DNA from: Archivesica marissinica
Lineage: Eukaryota; Mollusca; Bivalvia; Venerida; Vesicomyidae
Reading direction: 5' to 3'
DNA: 64,000 nucleotides
Assembly (NCBI GenBank): GCA_014843695.1
Contig: CM026402.1
Span: 13,197,512-13,261,511 of the forward strand
Shown: piece by piece, positions 1-11,947 of the stretch
Layout of the letters: each line of letters opens with the position of its first letter
Numbering within the stretch: the stretch's first letter is position 1
Program-made: the position numbers and the translations under genes
Notes under the pieces: generated by a model
The model's input: the letters and a program-made list of their open reading frames with translations, nothing else
Told to the model about the DNA's origin: nothing
Database searches by the model: none

Positions 1-1460
1 TACGATATTTACTGACCCACCACAACCCTATGTAGGGTCATCACACAACCCATGTAGGGTCACCACACAACCAATGTAGGGTCACCGCACAACCCATGTA
101 GGGTCACCGCACAACCAATGTAGGGTCATCACACAACCCATGTAGGGTCATCACACAACCCATGTAGGGTCACCACACAACCAATGTAGGGTCATCACAC
201 AACCCATGTAGGGTCATCACACAACCCATGTAGGGTCACCACACAACCAATGTAGTGTCACCGCACAACCCATGTAGGGTCACCACACAACCACTGTAGG
301 GTCACCACACAACCAATGTAGGGTCACCACACAACCAATGTAGGGTCACCACACAACCCGTGTAGGGTCACCACACAACCCATGTAGGGTCACCACACAA
401 CCACTGTAGGGTCACCACACAACCAATGTAGGGTCATCACACAACCACTGTAGGGTCACCACACAACCAATGTAGGGTCACCACACAACCAATGTAGGGT
501 CACCACACAACCCGTGTAGGGTCACCACACAACCCATGTAGGGTCACCACACAACCACTGTAGGGTCACCACACAACCAATGTAGGGTCATCACACAACC
601 ACTGTAGGGTCACCACACAACCAATGTAGGGTCATCACACAACCCATGTAGGGTCACCACACAACAAATGTAGGATAACCACACTATCCAATGTAGGGTC
701 ATCACACAACCCCATGTAGGGTCACCACACAACCACTGTAGGGTCACCACACAATCAATGTAGAGTCATCACACAACCCATGTAGGGTCACCACACAACC
801 AATGTAGGGTCACCACACAACCAATGTAGGGTCATCACACAACCCATGTAGGGTCACCACACAACCACTGTAGGGTCACCACACAACCAATGTAGGGTCA
901 CCACACACCCAATGTAGGGTCATCACACAACCCATGTAGGGTAACCACACAACCCAATGTAGGGTCACCGCACAACCAATGTAGGGTCACCACACAACCA
1001 ATGTAGGGTAACCACACAACCCCATGTAGGGTCACCACACAACCAATGAAGGGTCACCACACAACCAATGTAGGGTCACCACACAACCCCATGTAGGGTC
1101 ACCGCACAACCAATGTAGGGTCACAACACAACCCCATGTAGGGTCACCACAACCAATGTAGGGTAATCACACAACCAATGTAGGGTCACCGCACAACCAA
1201 TGTAGGGTCACCACACAACCAATGTAGGGTCACCACACAACCCATGTAGGGTCACCGCACAACCCCGTGTAGGGTCACCGCACATCCAATGTAGGGTCAC
1301 CGCACAACCAATGTAGGGTCACCACACAACCAATGTAGGGTCACCACACAACCAATGTAGGGTCACCATACTATCCAATGTAGGGTCACCACACAACCAA
1401 TGTAGGGTCACCACACAACCAATGTAGGGTCACCACACTATCCAATGTAGGGTCACCGCA
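1..1460. repeat. 22-bp minisatellite (about 66 units)
   Basis: Head-to-tail units of 22 bp with consensus CACACAACCAATGTAGGGTCAC. Variants at the CCC/CCA and CAC/CAT positions occur throughout. The array runs off the left edge of the window. It ends about 75 bp downstream of the stop codon of the minus-strand LIM gene, so that gene's 3' flank is repeat. There are no unique spacers, so it is not a CRISPR array. Confidence 0.97.
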
Positions 1461-1536
1461 TGTCCGTCTTTGACCAATGGAAAGTATCGAACTTAGTGTA
1501 ATGTAAATACAATAAAGTTATTTAAAGTGGTTTATC

Positions 1537-1727
1537 TCAATTCAACTCATACCCCATCTGACTTTGAGAGTTGCCGAACTGTTCTCCAGTCTCCATGCTC
1601 AGTGCCCCGGCCCCTTGACCGAATCCGTATCCCTTAGGTCCGAACTTCTTTCCGTGGCAGCCCTTGCAGTAGACCATCCCCTCGTGCTCGGCACAGGTCG
1701 TACTGTCCAGTAGCTTGTTACAGATAC
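1537..1727 (-). CDS. Muscle LIM protein, terminal coding exon
   Basis: The exon opens after the acceptor TTTCCTTGTGTTTGAAG (its AG at 1729-1728) and contributes two bases to the split glycine codon. It then reads [11 protein letters not shown] and the second zinc finger (CKGC), the glycine-rich segment, and ends ELN-TGA at 1537. No in-frame stop or frameshift is seen. No canonical AATAAA is visible on the minus strand before the 22-bp array begins. A GATAAA overlaps the end of the coding sequence. Confidence 0.92.
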
Positions 1728-4700
1728 CTTCAAACACAAGGAAACGAACATAATGGGGCTTGTAATAATAGAATTACCTTATGATGAAACAAACAAAGTA
1801 ATGTTGCAACACGAAAGTGGCGTCCGTGGTCCAATGGTAGAGCGTCGGATTTGGAATCGAACGGTCCGGGTTCGATACTCAGTCAGGCCACGTATGTAGT
1901 GTCATTGAGCAAGGCACCTCACACACATTGCTTAGTACTGGTTAACCGCTATGGTCAGCTAAGCATGCCCAGGAAAACATGTCTAGGACACCGGAAGGGG
2001 TTTGACATTAATGGAACATACTTACATTTGCTTTAATTATAAGACACATATCAGATAAATAGTACATGTATTTAGTATTTACACATATAAATAAATATAC
2101 ATGGCTATGATTGTTGGAGCTCACATTGATTTGTATATAATGTATGCATTATGTTTGTACTGTTCGCTATTTAAACTGTATATAATAGGTACTATGGCCC
2201 AACGATAACGCAGGTTCGATCCCCTATCTGACCCTAATAAAATTAACAGTCTTTCAGATGGGACATTAAACCGAGGTCTCGTGTCGGTGCTTTACACCAT
2301 GCACGTAAAAGAACCAGAGGAGACTCTGGAATGGGTCTCTGTCTGTATCATGCACTATCCTCCAAAATCTAAAATGACTAATCTCTTCAGGAGGCGTCGC
2401 TCATATGGGCAACCGGTAGCGACGATAAATAAACGTAAAACACACACACAGTCTACCCGGAACTCGAAATTGACTAAGTGACGTGCATTCTTGAGTAGGG
2501 CCTAACTTAGCTGTGATGAAAGATGAAAGACTTTGAAGTATATGCACCCCCGAGCGCTCGCCACGATGGTATAGTGGGCGCCAGCGAATGTCCAGATACC
2601 ACAGAGGTTATAAAACCATAATACTTTGGATCGGCGTTTAATCTTTCTTTTACGTGTTTACGCTACTGTATGCCACATTTTATGTGTAACGTTCGACGTA
2701 TATATGTGAAACGAAGCTGGTATTTCACTCATAAATCTACACGATTGGCATACCACCTCTAAGCCATTGAAATATTAAACTATTTCTCAGTCTACCTTTC
2801 TAAGCTAAATATCGATATGGCATGCCTATCTTCAAGGCACAGTGCCAAAGTATGTGCGAAACGCGTTCAATTTCCAGGTAGTGTGTATCCTATTCATCTC
2901 CGGATATTATATAGGTAAACGTCGTGTACATTACTCATCACTTTATCAGTAGCAAGTTACACAGAATTACAGGAAACTACATTTCTAAGGTAGAAAACCT
3001 CATTCGAAATAGAAATTTCTAAGCAGAATGGAATGTTCACGTAAGAATAATACTGCGCAATCAATTACACCAATTTAGTTTATGCATTGAAATTTGATAC
3101 AATTGGCACAACGAACCACGAAAATATATGGAAATAACTGTTTCCCCAGTTGTTTGAACAGATTGTCTGACTGTTGTCTGATTGTTTGTTTGTTGTTGTT
3201 TTTTCGAGGGTTTAAAGAACAAATACTAATAACACAAACTAAACATTTCATTTGTGGGCAGATATTTAAAAAATTTACTTCAAATCCTAATAAATAATTA
3301 TTGAAAAATGGAAATATTCAGCAGTAAATTTAAATTTTATTTATTTTACAACGATTGCAAAGCAAGTTTTAACAACTTATATTAATCACTCTCATTGGCG
3401 CGGATGAAAGCGTATATGTGGTCATTCGTGTGGGAGGAAACCGGAGTACCCGGAGAAAACCCACCTGTCCGATCTGGCGACCACCGTACCATCTCACATT
3501 CTTCCCGGTCCGAGGATCGAACCCTGGTTGCATTGGTGAGAAGCGAGCGCGCTAACCACTGCGCTCATCGGACAGCATTGTGTCCACTCTACGCTATTAT
3601 TGGGGGATGAAACCCCCCGGTACAACCGAGTGTCCGCATACCAGCTGGATAGCTTCCTCACTTGAACGAATTCGACTCCCGCAGTGTGATTCCGAAACAT
3701 ACAGCGGAGAGGGGTAAGGGATTTGAAGTCAATGACCTTGAACCACTTTACATGTACCTTAACCTGCCAATCACAACTAAAGTCGATTTTGCAAACAGCA
3801 TAGAGCCAGATTAGACGGTACAGAACGTGACGTCTGATCAGGCTCTATGCTGTTTGCTATTCCAATAGTGGAGCTAAAATACTTGTCTGAATAGTAAACA
3901 ACAAAGCTCCTGATCAGACTTGGCGTTACGGCTGATCTGGATCTATGTTGTTTCCACATTCGTCCAATTTATTTGGAAGACTAAGGGTTAGTGACTATTT
4001 ATTTGGTTTCTGTTTGATTGGGAAATAAAACAAAGAATGAAGCATAGCATATTTACAATTGCTTTGTTTATTGTTTACAGTTGAGCAAAAATAATATTTA
4101 GATTGTTTATTACATTTTGGTAAAACTGGAAGAACTATGTACATAACTATTAGATAACCATGCTAGAAAGCAGTTCATCTACCCACAGACAAGCAATAAA
4201 ACGAGTGTCCGCCCGCATACTTTGATAGTTTAATTGTTATAGTGAGATAACTTTGTTCCCAAGCAGCATTTTGTTACATTTCTCCGTTTCGCTATCTAAG
4301 TGTCGCATTTATGGAAATGTTAATTGTCTCGACTAAATTGATGTGAACAGCGGAAGGGATGGATCTTGCAAATTGTAGGTTATGCTTAGAAGGAGAAAAG
4401 AGCGTTAAGAATGTGACATGCTTTACACACGATTTAATGTGCTGATGGTGGTGGTGTTTTACGTTTATTTATCATCGCTACCGGTTGCACATATGAGCGA
4501 CACCTCCTGAAGAGATTAGTCATTTTAGATTTTGGAGGATAGGGCAATGATACAGACAGAGACCCATTCCAGAATCTCTGCTGGTTCTTTTACGTGCACG
4601 GTGTAAAGCACCGACACGAGACCTCGGTTTAAGTCCCATCTGAAAGACTGTTAATTTTATTAGGGTCACACCGGGATCAAACCTGCGATCCCTGGATTAC

Positions 4701-7370
4701 CAGTCCAGCGTGTTACCACTGGACTACAGATCCGTCTGCAATCTGCTGAAGCATTGCTGGTGTGATAATGGTCACTAGGGATGGTCCAAACGTTGTTGAT
4801 GAACTAGTAGTGTGTATATGATAACTGGTACACGAGGGATGGTCCAAACGTTGCTGATGAACTAGTAGTGTGTATATGATAACTGGTACAGGAGGGATGG
4901 TCCAAACGTTGCTGATGAACTAGTAGTGTGTATATGATAACTGGTATACGAGGGATGGTCCAAACGTTGCTGATGAACTAGTAGTGTGTATATGATAACT
5001 GGTATACGAGGGATGGTCCAGACGTTGCTGATGAACTAGTAGTGTGTATATGATAACTGGTATACGAGGGATGGTCCAAACTTTGCTGATGAACTAGTAG
5101 TGTGTATATGATAACTAGTATACGAGGGATGGTCCAGACGTTGCTGATGAACTAGTAGTGTGTATATGATAACTGGTATACGAGGGATGGTCCAAACGTT
5201 GCTGATGAACTAGTAGTGTGTATATGATAACTGGTATACGAGGGATGGTCCAAACGTTGCTGATGAACTAGTAGTGTGTATATGATAACTGGTATACGAG
5301 GGATGGTCCAAACGTTGCTGATGGTCCAAACGTTGCTGATGAACTAGTAGTGTGTATATGATAACTGGTACAGGAGGGATGGTCCAAACGTTGCTGATGA
5401 ATTCGTAGTGTGTATATGATAACTGGTACACGAGGGATGGTCCAAACGTTGCTGATGAACTAGTAGTGTGTATATGATAACTAGTATACGAGGGATGGTC
5501 CAGACGTTGCTGATGGTCCAAACGTTGCTGATGAACTAGTAGTGTGTATATGATAACTGGTATACGAGGGATGGTCCAAACGTTGTTGATGGTCCAAACG
5601 TTGCTGATGAACTAGTAGTGTGTATATGATAACTGGTATACGAGGGATGGTCCAAACGTTGTTGATGAATTGGTAGTGTGCATATGATAACTGGTACACG
5701 AGGGATGGTCCAAACTTTGCTGGTGAACTAGTAGTGTATATATGATAACTAGTATACGAGGGATGGTCCAAACGTTGCTGATGGTCCAAACGTTGCTGAT
5801 GAACTAGTAGTGTGTATATGATAACTGGTATACGAGGGATGGTCCAAACGTTGTTGATGGTCCAAACGTTGCTGATGAACTAGTAGTGTGTATATGATAA
5901 CTGGTATACGAGGGATGGTCCAAACGTTGTTGATGGTCCAAACGGTGTTGATGAACTAGTATTGTGTATATGATAACTGGTATAGGAGGGATGGTCCAAA
6001 CGTTGCTGGTGAACTAGTAGTGTGTATATGATAACTGGTATACGAGGGATGGTCCAAACGTTGTTGATGAACTAGTATTGTGTAAATGATAACTGGTGTA
6101 CGAGGGATGGTCCAAACGTTGCTGATGGTTCAAACGTTGCTGATGAACTAGTAGTGTGTATATGATAACTGGTATACGAGGGATGGTCCAAACGTTGTTG
6201 ATGGTTCAAACGTTGCTGATGAACTAGTAGTGTGTATATGATAACTGTTATACGAGGGATGGTCCAAACGTTGCTGATGGTCCAAACGTTGTTGATGAAC
6301 TAGTAGTGTGTATATGATAACTGGTATACGAGGGATGGTCCAAACGTTGTTGATGAACTAGTAGTGTGTATATGATAACTGGTATACGAGGGATGGTCCA
6401 AACGTTGTTGATGGTCCAAACGTTGTTGATGAACTAGTAGTGTGCATATGATAACTGGTACACGAGGGATGGTCCAAACGTTGCTGATGAACTAGTAGTG
6501 TGTATATGATAACTGGTATACGAGGGATGGTCCAAACGTTGTTGATGAATTGGTAGTGTGCATATGATAACTGGTACACGAGGGATGGTCCAAACTTTGC
6601 TGGTGAACTAGTAGTGTATATATGATAACTAGTATACGAGGGATGGTCCAAACGTTGCTGATGGTCCAAACGTTGCTGATGAACTAGTAGTGTGTATATG
6701 ATAACTGGTATACGAGGGATGGTCCAAACGTTGTTGATGGTCCAAACGTTGCTGATGAACTAGTAGTGTGTATATGATAACTGGTATACGAGGGATGGTC
6801 CAAACTTTGCTGATGAACTAGTAGTGTGTATATGATAACTGGTATACGAGGGATGGTCCAAACGTTGTTGATGAATTGGTAGTGTGCATATGATAACTGG
6901 TACACGAGGGATGGTCCAAACGTTGCTGATGAACTAGTAGTGTGTATATGATAACTGGTACAGGAGGGATTGTCCAAACGTTGCTGATGAACTAGTAGTG
7001 TGTATATGATAACTGGTACACGAGGGATGGTCCAAACGTTGCTGATGGTCCAAACGTTGTCGATGAACTAGTAGTGTGTATCTGATAACTGGTACACGAG
7101 GGATGGTCCAAACGTTACTGATGTATTGTGCATAGTATAACTGGTACACGAGGGGTGGTCCAAACGTTGTCGGTGTATTGATCGGATATTGTGGGTAGCA
7201 TAACTCATGTTATATTTATGCATATGCCTATTTGCAAAGGAAAGAATGAACTTACCGCATTTAAAACAGAATTTATGCCATTTTCGACCTCCCGCCAACC
7301 TCTCCTCGGCTGCGTATACGGCCTTCCCACATAAGGGACACTTTGACTGTTCCGGCGGCTTAAATGGCAT
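1537..7370 (-). CDS. Single-LIM-domain muscle LIM protein (CRP/MLP family), two coding exons
   Basis: The coding sequence joins 7370-7256 and 1727-1537 on the minus strand and gives 101 residues. A phase-1 intron of 5528 bp splits the glycine after the sixth zinc-ligand region. The joined protein has one complete LIM domain, about residues 11-64, with spacing C-x2-C-x17-H-x2-C-x2-C-x2-C-x17-C-x2-C. It begins at [20 protein letters not shown]. The glycine-rich [18 protein letters not shown] tail that follows is typical of CRP/MLP proteins. Family members are about 90-100 residues when they carry a single LIM, as in insect Mlp60A, so the gene looks complete. Known members are adaptor proteins of muscle Z-discs, actin and nuclei. 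The start is the ATG at 7370, 12 bases after a splice acceptor, so a non-coding upstream exon is expected further right. It is the only recognisable host protein gene here. Confidence 0.9.
1819..2024 (+). mobile_element. tRNA-derived SINE, family A, copy 1
   Basis: The tRNA-like head GGCGTCCGTGGTCCAATGGT has an A box (TGGTCCAATGG) and a B box (GGTTCGATAC). The body contains GAGCAAGGCACCTCACACAC and the 3' end is GGGGTTTGACATTAATGGAA. The same sequence occurs inverted at 17442-17643. A truncated 3' end lies inside the MITE at 11.7 kb. It lies inside the LIM gene intron. Confidence 0.85.
2190..2442 (+). mobile_element. tRNA-derived SINE, family B, copy 1 (damaged head)
   Basis: The head is partly lost, but the B box GCAGGTTCGATCCCC and the whole body remain. 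The body includes TAATAAAATTAACAGTCTTT, GGTGCTTTACACC and the 3' end GCAACCGGTAGCGACGATAA. The same body recurs at 4456-4738, 18034-18303 and 22355-22644. Confidence 0.88.
2443..3215. other. Intronic sequence without recognised feature
   Basis: Only short open frames without recognisable domains. No RNA gene or clear repeat structure was identified. Confidence 0.6.
3216..3283. repeat. Interspersed repeat G, copy 1
   Basis: The stretch AACAAATACTAATAACACAA through GGGCAGATATTTAA matches 11301-11366 with few changes. In both places it adjoins another repeat (SINE D here, the TTAA MITE there). It may be the end of a longer, unrecognised element. Confidence 0.6.
3284..3575 (-). mobile_element. 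tRNA-derived SINE, family D, copy 1
   Basis: On the minus strand the tRNA-like head holds GCGCAGTGGTTAGCGCGCTC (A box) and GGGTTCGATCC (B box). The body motif GGGTTTTCTCCGGGTACTCC follows, then the tail GAGTGATTAATATAAGTTG and CTTTGCAATCG. Other copies are 14293-14586 and a split copy around 19380-19428 and 20690-20829. Confidence 0.85.
3781..3960. repeat. Interspersed repeat F with GCAAACAGCATAGA core, copy 1
   Basis: Contains GCAAACAGCATAGAGCC, CTGATCAGGCTCTATGCTG, an internal second half and the end TTCGTCCAATTTATTTGG. Parts of the two halves are inverted with respect to each other. A diverged copy is at 11107-11240. From memory, this core is abundant in heterodont bivalve genomes, which supports a molluscan host. 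Confidence 0.65.
3961..4455. other. Intronic sequence without recognised feature
   Basis: AT-rich. No long open frame, tRNA-like structure or tandem repeat was seen. Confidence 0.6.
4456..4738 (-). mobile_element. tRNA-derived SINE, family B, copy 2 (nearly full length)
   Basis: Minus strand. The head GGATCTGTAGTCCAGTGGTA is followed by CGCTGGACTGGTAATCCAGG and the B box GGTTTGATCCC. The shared family-B body and tail end near GATAAATAAACGTAAAAC. This is the cleanest head of the family in the window. The anticodon-like loop reads GGT, but there is no paired acceptor stem, so it is not a functional tRNA. Confidence 0.9.
4771..7173. repeat. 58-bp minisatellite (about 40 units) in the LIM gene intron
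   Basis: The unit is about 58 bp: GATGAACTAGTAGTGTGTAT, ATGATAACTGGTATACGAGG, GATGGTCCAAACGTTGCT. Many units carry an extra 18-bp block (GATGGTCCAAACGTTGCT twice in a row), giving a 76-bp variant. The last units are degenerate and stop about 80 bp before exon 1 of the LIM gene. Confidence 0.96.
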
Positions 7371-7382
7371 GTTGGTGAATTG
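7256..7382 (-). CDS. Muscle LIM protein, first coding exon with 12 nt of 5'UTR
   Basis: The acceptor TGTTATTTTACAG (AG at 7384-7383) precedes 12 untranslated bases and the ATG at 7370. The exon encodes [10 protein letters not shown] and the first zinc finger, through FCFKC, and stops at the donor TGCG|GTAAGTTC (GT at 7255-7254). The phase matches the 1727 exon. The splice acceptor directly before the start codon means the promoter and first exon lie upstream, to the right, beyond or inside the 31-bp repeat region. Confidence 0.9.
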
Positions 7383-7510
7383 CTGTAAAATAACAGATAC
7401 TGATGGATTGATTAAGATTCCGGAAACAGCATATGGCATGATTAAAGTTAGAAAATATACAGGTATGCACATCACATGTACATGTACATATCGCTCTTCG
7501 GAAACCGATA

Positions 7511-10500
7511 TATCGTGACCGTAGATCTACCTGCACCAGGGTATCGGGACAGTAGATCTACCTACATCAGGGTATCGGGACCGTAGATCTACCTGCATCA
7601 GGGTATCGGGACCGTAGATCTACGTGCATCAGGGTATCTGGACCGTAGGTCTACATGCATCAGGTATCGGGACAGTAGATCTACCTACATCAGGGTATCG
7701 GGACCATATATCTACCTACATCAGGGTATCGGGACCGTAGATCTACCTACACCAGGGTATCGGGACCGTATATCTACCTACACCAGGGTATCGGGACCGT
7801 AGATCTACCTACATCAGGGTATCGGGACCGTAGATCTACCTACATCAGGGTATCAGGACCGTAGATCTACCTATATCAGGGTATCGGTACCATAGATCTA
7901 CATGCATCAGGGTATCGGGACCGTAGATCTACCTGCATCAGGGTATCGGGACCGTAGATCTACCTACATCAGGGTATCGGGACGATAGATCTACCTACAT
8001 CAGGGTATCGGGACCGTATATCTACCTACATCAGGGTATCGGGACAGTAGATCTACCTGCATCAGGGTATCGGGACCGTAGATCTACCTACACCAGGGTA
8101 TCGGGACCGTATATCTACCTACATCAGGGTATCGGGACAGTAGATCTACCTACACCAGGGTATCGAGACCGTAGATCTACCTACATCAGGGTATCGGGAC
8201 CGTAGATCTACCTGCATCAGGGTATCGGGACCGTAGATCTACCTGCATCAGGGTATCGGGACCGTAGATCTACGTGCATCAGGGTATCGGGACAGTATAT
8301 CTACCTACATCAGGGTATCGGGACCGTAGATCTACCTGCATCAGGGTATCGGGACCATAGATCTACCTACATCAGGGTATCGGGACCGTAGATCTACCTA
8401 CATCAGGGTATCGGGACCGTAGATCTACCTACATCAGGGTATCAGGACCGTAGATCTACCTACATCAGGGTATCGGTACCATAGATCTACCTGCATCAGG
8501 GTATCGGGACCGTAGATCTACCTGCATCAGGGTATCGGGACCGTAGATCTACCTACATCAGGGTATCGGGACGATAGATCTACCTACATCAGGGTATCGG
8601 GACCGTATATCTACCTACATCAGGGTATCGGGACAGTAGATCTACCTGCATCAGGGTATCGGGACCGTAGATCTACCTACATCAGGGTATCGGGACAGTA
8701 GATCTACCTGCATCAGGGTATCGGGACCGTAGATCTACGTGCATCAGGGTATCGGGACAGTAGATCTACGTGCATCAGGGTATCGGGACCGTAGATATAC
8801 GTGCATCAGGGTATCGGGACCGTAGATCTACCTACATCAGGGTATCGGGACAGTAGATCTACCTACATCAGGGTATCGGGACCGTATATCTACCTACATC
8901 AGGGTATCGGGGCCGTATATCTACATACATCAGGGTATCGGGACCGTAGATCTACCTGCATCAGGGTATCGGGACCGTAGATCTACCTGCATCAGGGTAT
9001 CGGGACCGTAGATCTACGTACATCAGGGTATCGGGACCGTAGATCTACGTGTATCAGGGTATCGGGACCGTAGATCTACCTGCATCAGGGTATCGGGACC
9101 GTAGATCNNNNNNNNNNNNNNNNNNNNNNNNNNNNNNNNNNNNNNNNNNNNNNNNNNNNNNNNNNNNNNNNNNNNNNNNNNNNNNNNNNNNNNNNNNNNN
9201 NNNNNNNNNNNNNNNNNNNNNNNNNNNNNNNNNNNNNNNNNNNNNNNNNNNNNNNNNNNNNNNNNNNNNNNNNNNNNNNNNNNNNNNNNNNNNNNNNNNN
9301 NNNNNNNNNNNNNNNNNNNNNNNNNNNNNNNNNNNNNNNNNNNNNNNNNNNNNNNNNNNNNNNNNNNNNNNNNNNNNNNNNNNNNNNNNNNNNNNNNNNN
9401 NNNNNNNNNNNNNNNNNNNNNNNNNNNNNNNNNNNNNNNNNNNNNNNNNNNNNNNNNNNNNNNNNNNNNNNNNNNNNNNNNNNNNNNNNNNNNNNNNNNN
9501 NNNNNNNNNNNNNNNNNNNNNNNNNNNNNNNNNNNNNNNNNNNNNNNNNNNNNNNNNNNNNNNNNNNNNNNNNNNNNNNNNNNNNNNNNNNNNNNNNNNN
9601 NNNNNNNNNNNNNNNNNNNNNNNNNNNNNNNNNNNNNNNNNNNNNNNNNNNNNNNNNNNNNNNNNNNNNNNNNNNNNNNNNNNNNNNNNNNNNNNNNNNN
9701 NNNNNNNNNNNNNNNNNNNNNNNNNNNNNNNNNNNNNNNNNNNNNNNNNNNNNNNNNNNNNNNNNNNNNNNNNNNNNNNNNNNNNNNNNNNNNNNNNNNN
9801 NNNNNNNNNNNNNNNNNNNNNNNNNNNNNNNNNNNNNNNNNNNNNNNNNNNNNNNNNNNNNNNNNNNNNNNNNNNNNNNNNNNNNNNNNNNNNNNNNNNN
9901 NNNNNNNNNNNNNNNNNNNNNNNNNNNNNNNNNNNNNNNNNNNNNNNNNNNNNNNNNNNNNNNNNNNNNNNNNNNNNNNNNNNNNNNNNNNNNNNNNNNN
10001 NNNNNNNNNNNNNNNNNNNNNNNNNNNNNNNNNNNNNNNNNNNNNNNNNNNNNNNNNNNNNNNNNNNNNNNNNNNNNNNNNNNNNNNNNNNNNNNNNNNN
10101 NNNNNNNAGATCTACCTACATCAGGGTATCGGGACCGTAGATCTACCTACATCAGGGTATCGGGACCGTAGATCTACCTACATCAGGGTATCAGGACCGT
10201 AGATCTACCTACATCAGGGTATCGGTACCATAGATCTACCTGCATCAGGGTATCGGGACCGTAGATCTACCTGCATCAGGGTATCGGGACCGTAGATCTA
10301 CCTACATCAGGGTATCGGGACGATAGATCTACCTACATCAGGGTATCGGGACCGTATATCTACCTACATCAGGGTATCGGGACAGTAGATCTACCTGCAT
10401 CAGGGTATCGGGACCGTAGATCTACCTACATCAGGGTATCGGGACAGTAGATCTACCTGCATCAGGGTATCGGGACCGTAGATCTACGTGCATCAGGGTA

Positions 10501-11095
10501 TCGGGACAGTAGATCTACGTGCATCAGGGTATCGGGACCGTAGATATACGTGCATCAGGGTATCGGGACCGTAGATCTACCTACATCAGGGTATCGGGAC
10601 AGTAGATCTACCTACATCAGGGTATCGGGACCGTATATCTACCTACATCAGGGTATCGGGGCCGTATATCTACATACATCAGGGTATCGGGACCGTAGAT
10701 CTACCTGCATCAGGGTATCGGGACCGTAGATCTACCTGCATCAGGGTATCGGGACCGTAGATCTACGTACATCAGGGTATCGGGACCGTAGATCTACGTG
10801 TATCAGGGTATCGGGACCGTAGATCTACCTGCATCAGGGTATCGGGACCGTAGATCTACTGTATCAGGGTATCGGACCGTAGATCTACCTGCATCAGGGT
10901 ATCGGGACCGTAGATCTACGTGCATCAGGGTATCGGGACCGTAGATCTACCTGCATCAGGGTATCGGGACCGTAGATCTACCTGCATCAGGGTATCGGGA
11001 CCGTAGATCTACGTAGATCTACCTGCATCAGGGTATCGGGACCGTAGATCTACGTGCATCAGGGTATCGGGACCGTAGATCTACCTGCCTCAGGG
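7511..11095. repeat. 31-bp minisatellite (over 80 visible units) interrupted by a gap
   Basis: Unit GTAGATCTACCTACATCAGG GTATCGGGACC, 31 bp, with GTAGATC/GTATATC, CTAC/CTGC and ACC/ACA variants. Visible parts are 7511-9107 and 10108-11095. The array lies upstream of the first coding exon of the LIM gene, so it may sit in a 5'UTR intron or the upstream region. Bases 8359-9107 recur as 10108-10856. Confidence 0.96.
9108..10107. other. Assembly gap, 1000 N
   Basis: Exactly 1000 undetermined bases inside the 31-bp array. The flanks match each other over about 749 bp, so the two contig ends probably overlap and the true gap may be absent or negative. Confidence 0.99.
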
Positions 11096-11106
11096 TTACC
11101 TGGTAT

Positions 11107-11366
11107 GTTATTTGCTATTCGGATAGCTGAAAGACTTATTTGATTAGCAAACAACATAGATTCTGATCAGATGCGGAGTTACGCCGCGACGGACCTGGCT
11201 TGATGTTGGTTGCACATTCCGTTCAATTTATTCTGCAGGTTACGCGTTAGTGTTCACAAGAACAAGCTACAAATGGTTTTGGTGATTTTGTAAATAAATG
11301 AAGTTCGGTAGCAAACAAATACTAATGACACAAAATAAACATTTCATTTGTCGGCAGATATTTAAG
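11107..11366. repeat. Diverged copies of interspersed repeats F and G
   Basis: 11107-11240 matches repeat F (GCAAACAACATAGATTCTGA, TGATCAGATGCGG, CCGTTCAATTTATT). 11285-11366 matches repeat G (GCAAACAAATACTAATGACA, GTCGGCAGATATTTAA). Their order resembles that at 3.2-3.9 kb but their spacing differs. Confidence 0.55.
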
Positions 11367-11369
11367 ATT

Positions 11370-11947
11370 TTACAGCAGCTTTACATCATATGAAATAAAA
11401 GATATTTGAAAAATTCAATTTTTACGTATGGGTAGCAATGCTGCTACACATTATAACATTATACTTTGTATGCTTATGTTCATTTGCTAAATGTGTTTTG
11501 TTGCGATAAAACAAACTCCAAACCGAAAGTAGGACTTTCCGAGTCGATCGGTCAGACACTTGTTTACAACTGGAACGCAGTGTTCGCACTTGTTTACATT
11601 CGGAATGCATCGTCCCCATTTGTCCCACGTTGTCTTTTTTAATTAAATTACTTGATATGTTGATTCATACCTCTGTTAGTTAAGTCTTTTAGGGACATTT
11701 CTGCATCCCGGCGAGGGGTTCGACATTAGAGGAAGATAGATAGTCTTTCATGTTCAAAATATTCACGTTGTTTTCTACATTCTCTGTTGTTTCACGCATG
11801 CTTATATTTCGTGTGTTGATAAACAAATTCGCGTAAACGACGGTTTGAATTTATTGGAATTTTATCGTTTTTGAGCGACTATTTCGATTTTTGTAAACAC
11901 ACACATATTAGTATTTATATGTTACCCAAAACATCCTTTATTACGAT

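Noticed and set aside
1..1460. Possible CRISPR array
   Set aside because: Direct tandem units with no spacers, in a eukaryotic context.
1728..1737. LIM exon starting as a separate 66-residue protein at 1737
   Set aside because: The apparent start is GTG inside the intron; the splice acceptor at 1729-1728 and the phase match to 7256 show it is an internal exon.
4680..4738. tRNA gene (Thr-like loop) at SINE B, and similar tRNA-like heads elsewhere
   Set aside because: A and B boxes are present, but acceptor stems do not pair and each is fused to a shared SINE body.
5210..7149. Minus-strand open frames of about 100 codons in the 58-bp array
   Set aside because: Repeat translation only ([12 protein letters not shown] units). 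The part of the 7068-7475 frame that is real is the LIM exon, bounded by splice sites.
9049..10140. 363-codon open frame
   Set aside because: It exists only because the N run is translated as unknown residues inside a minisatellite.
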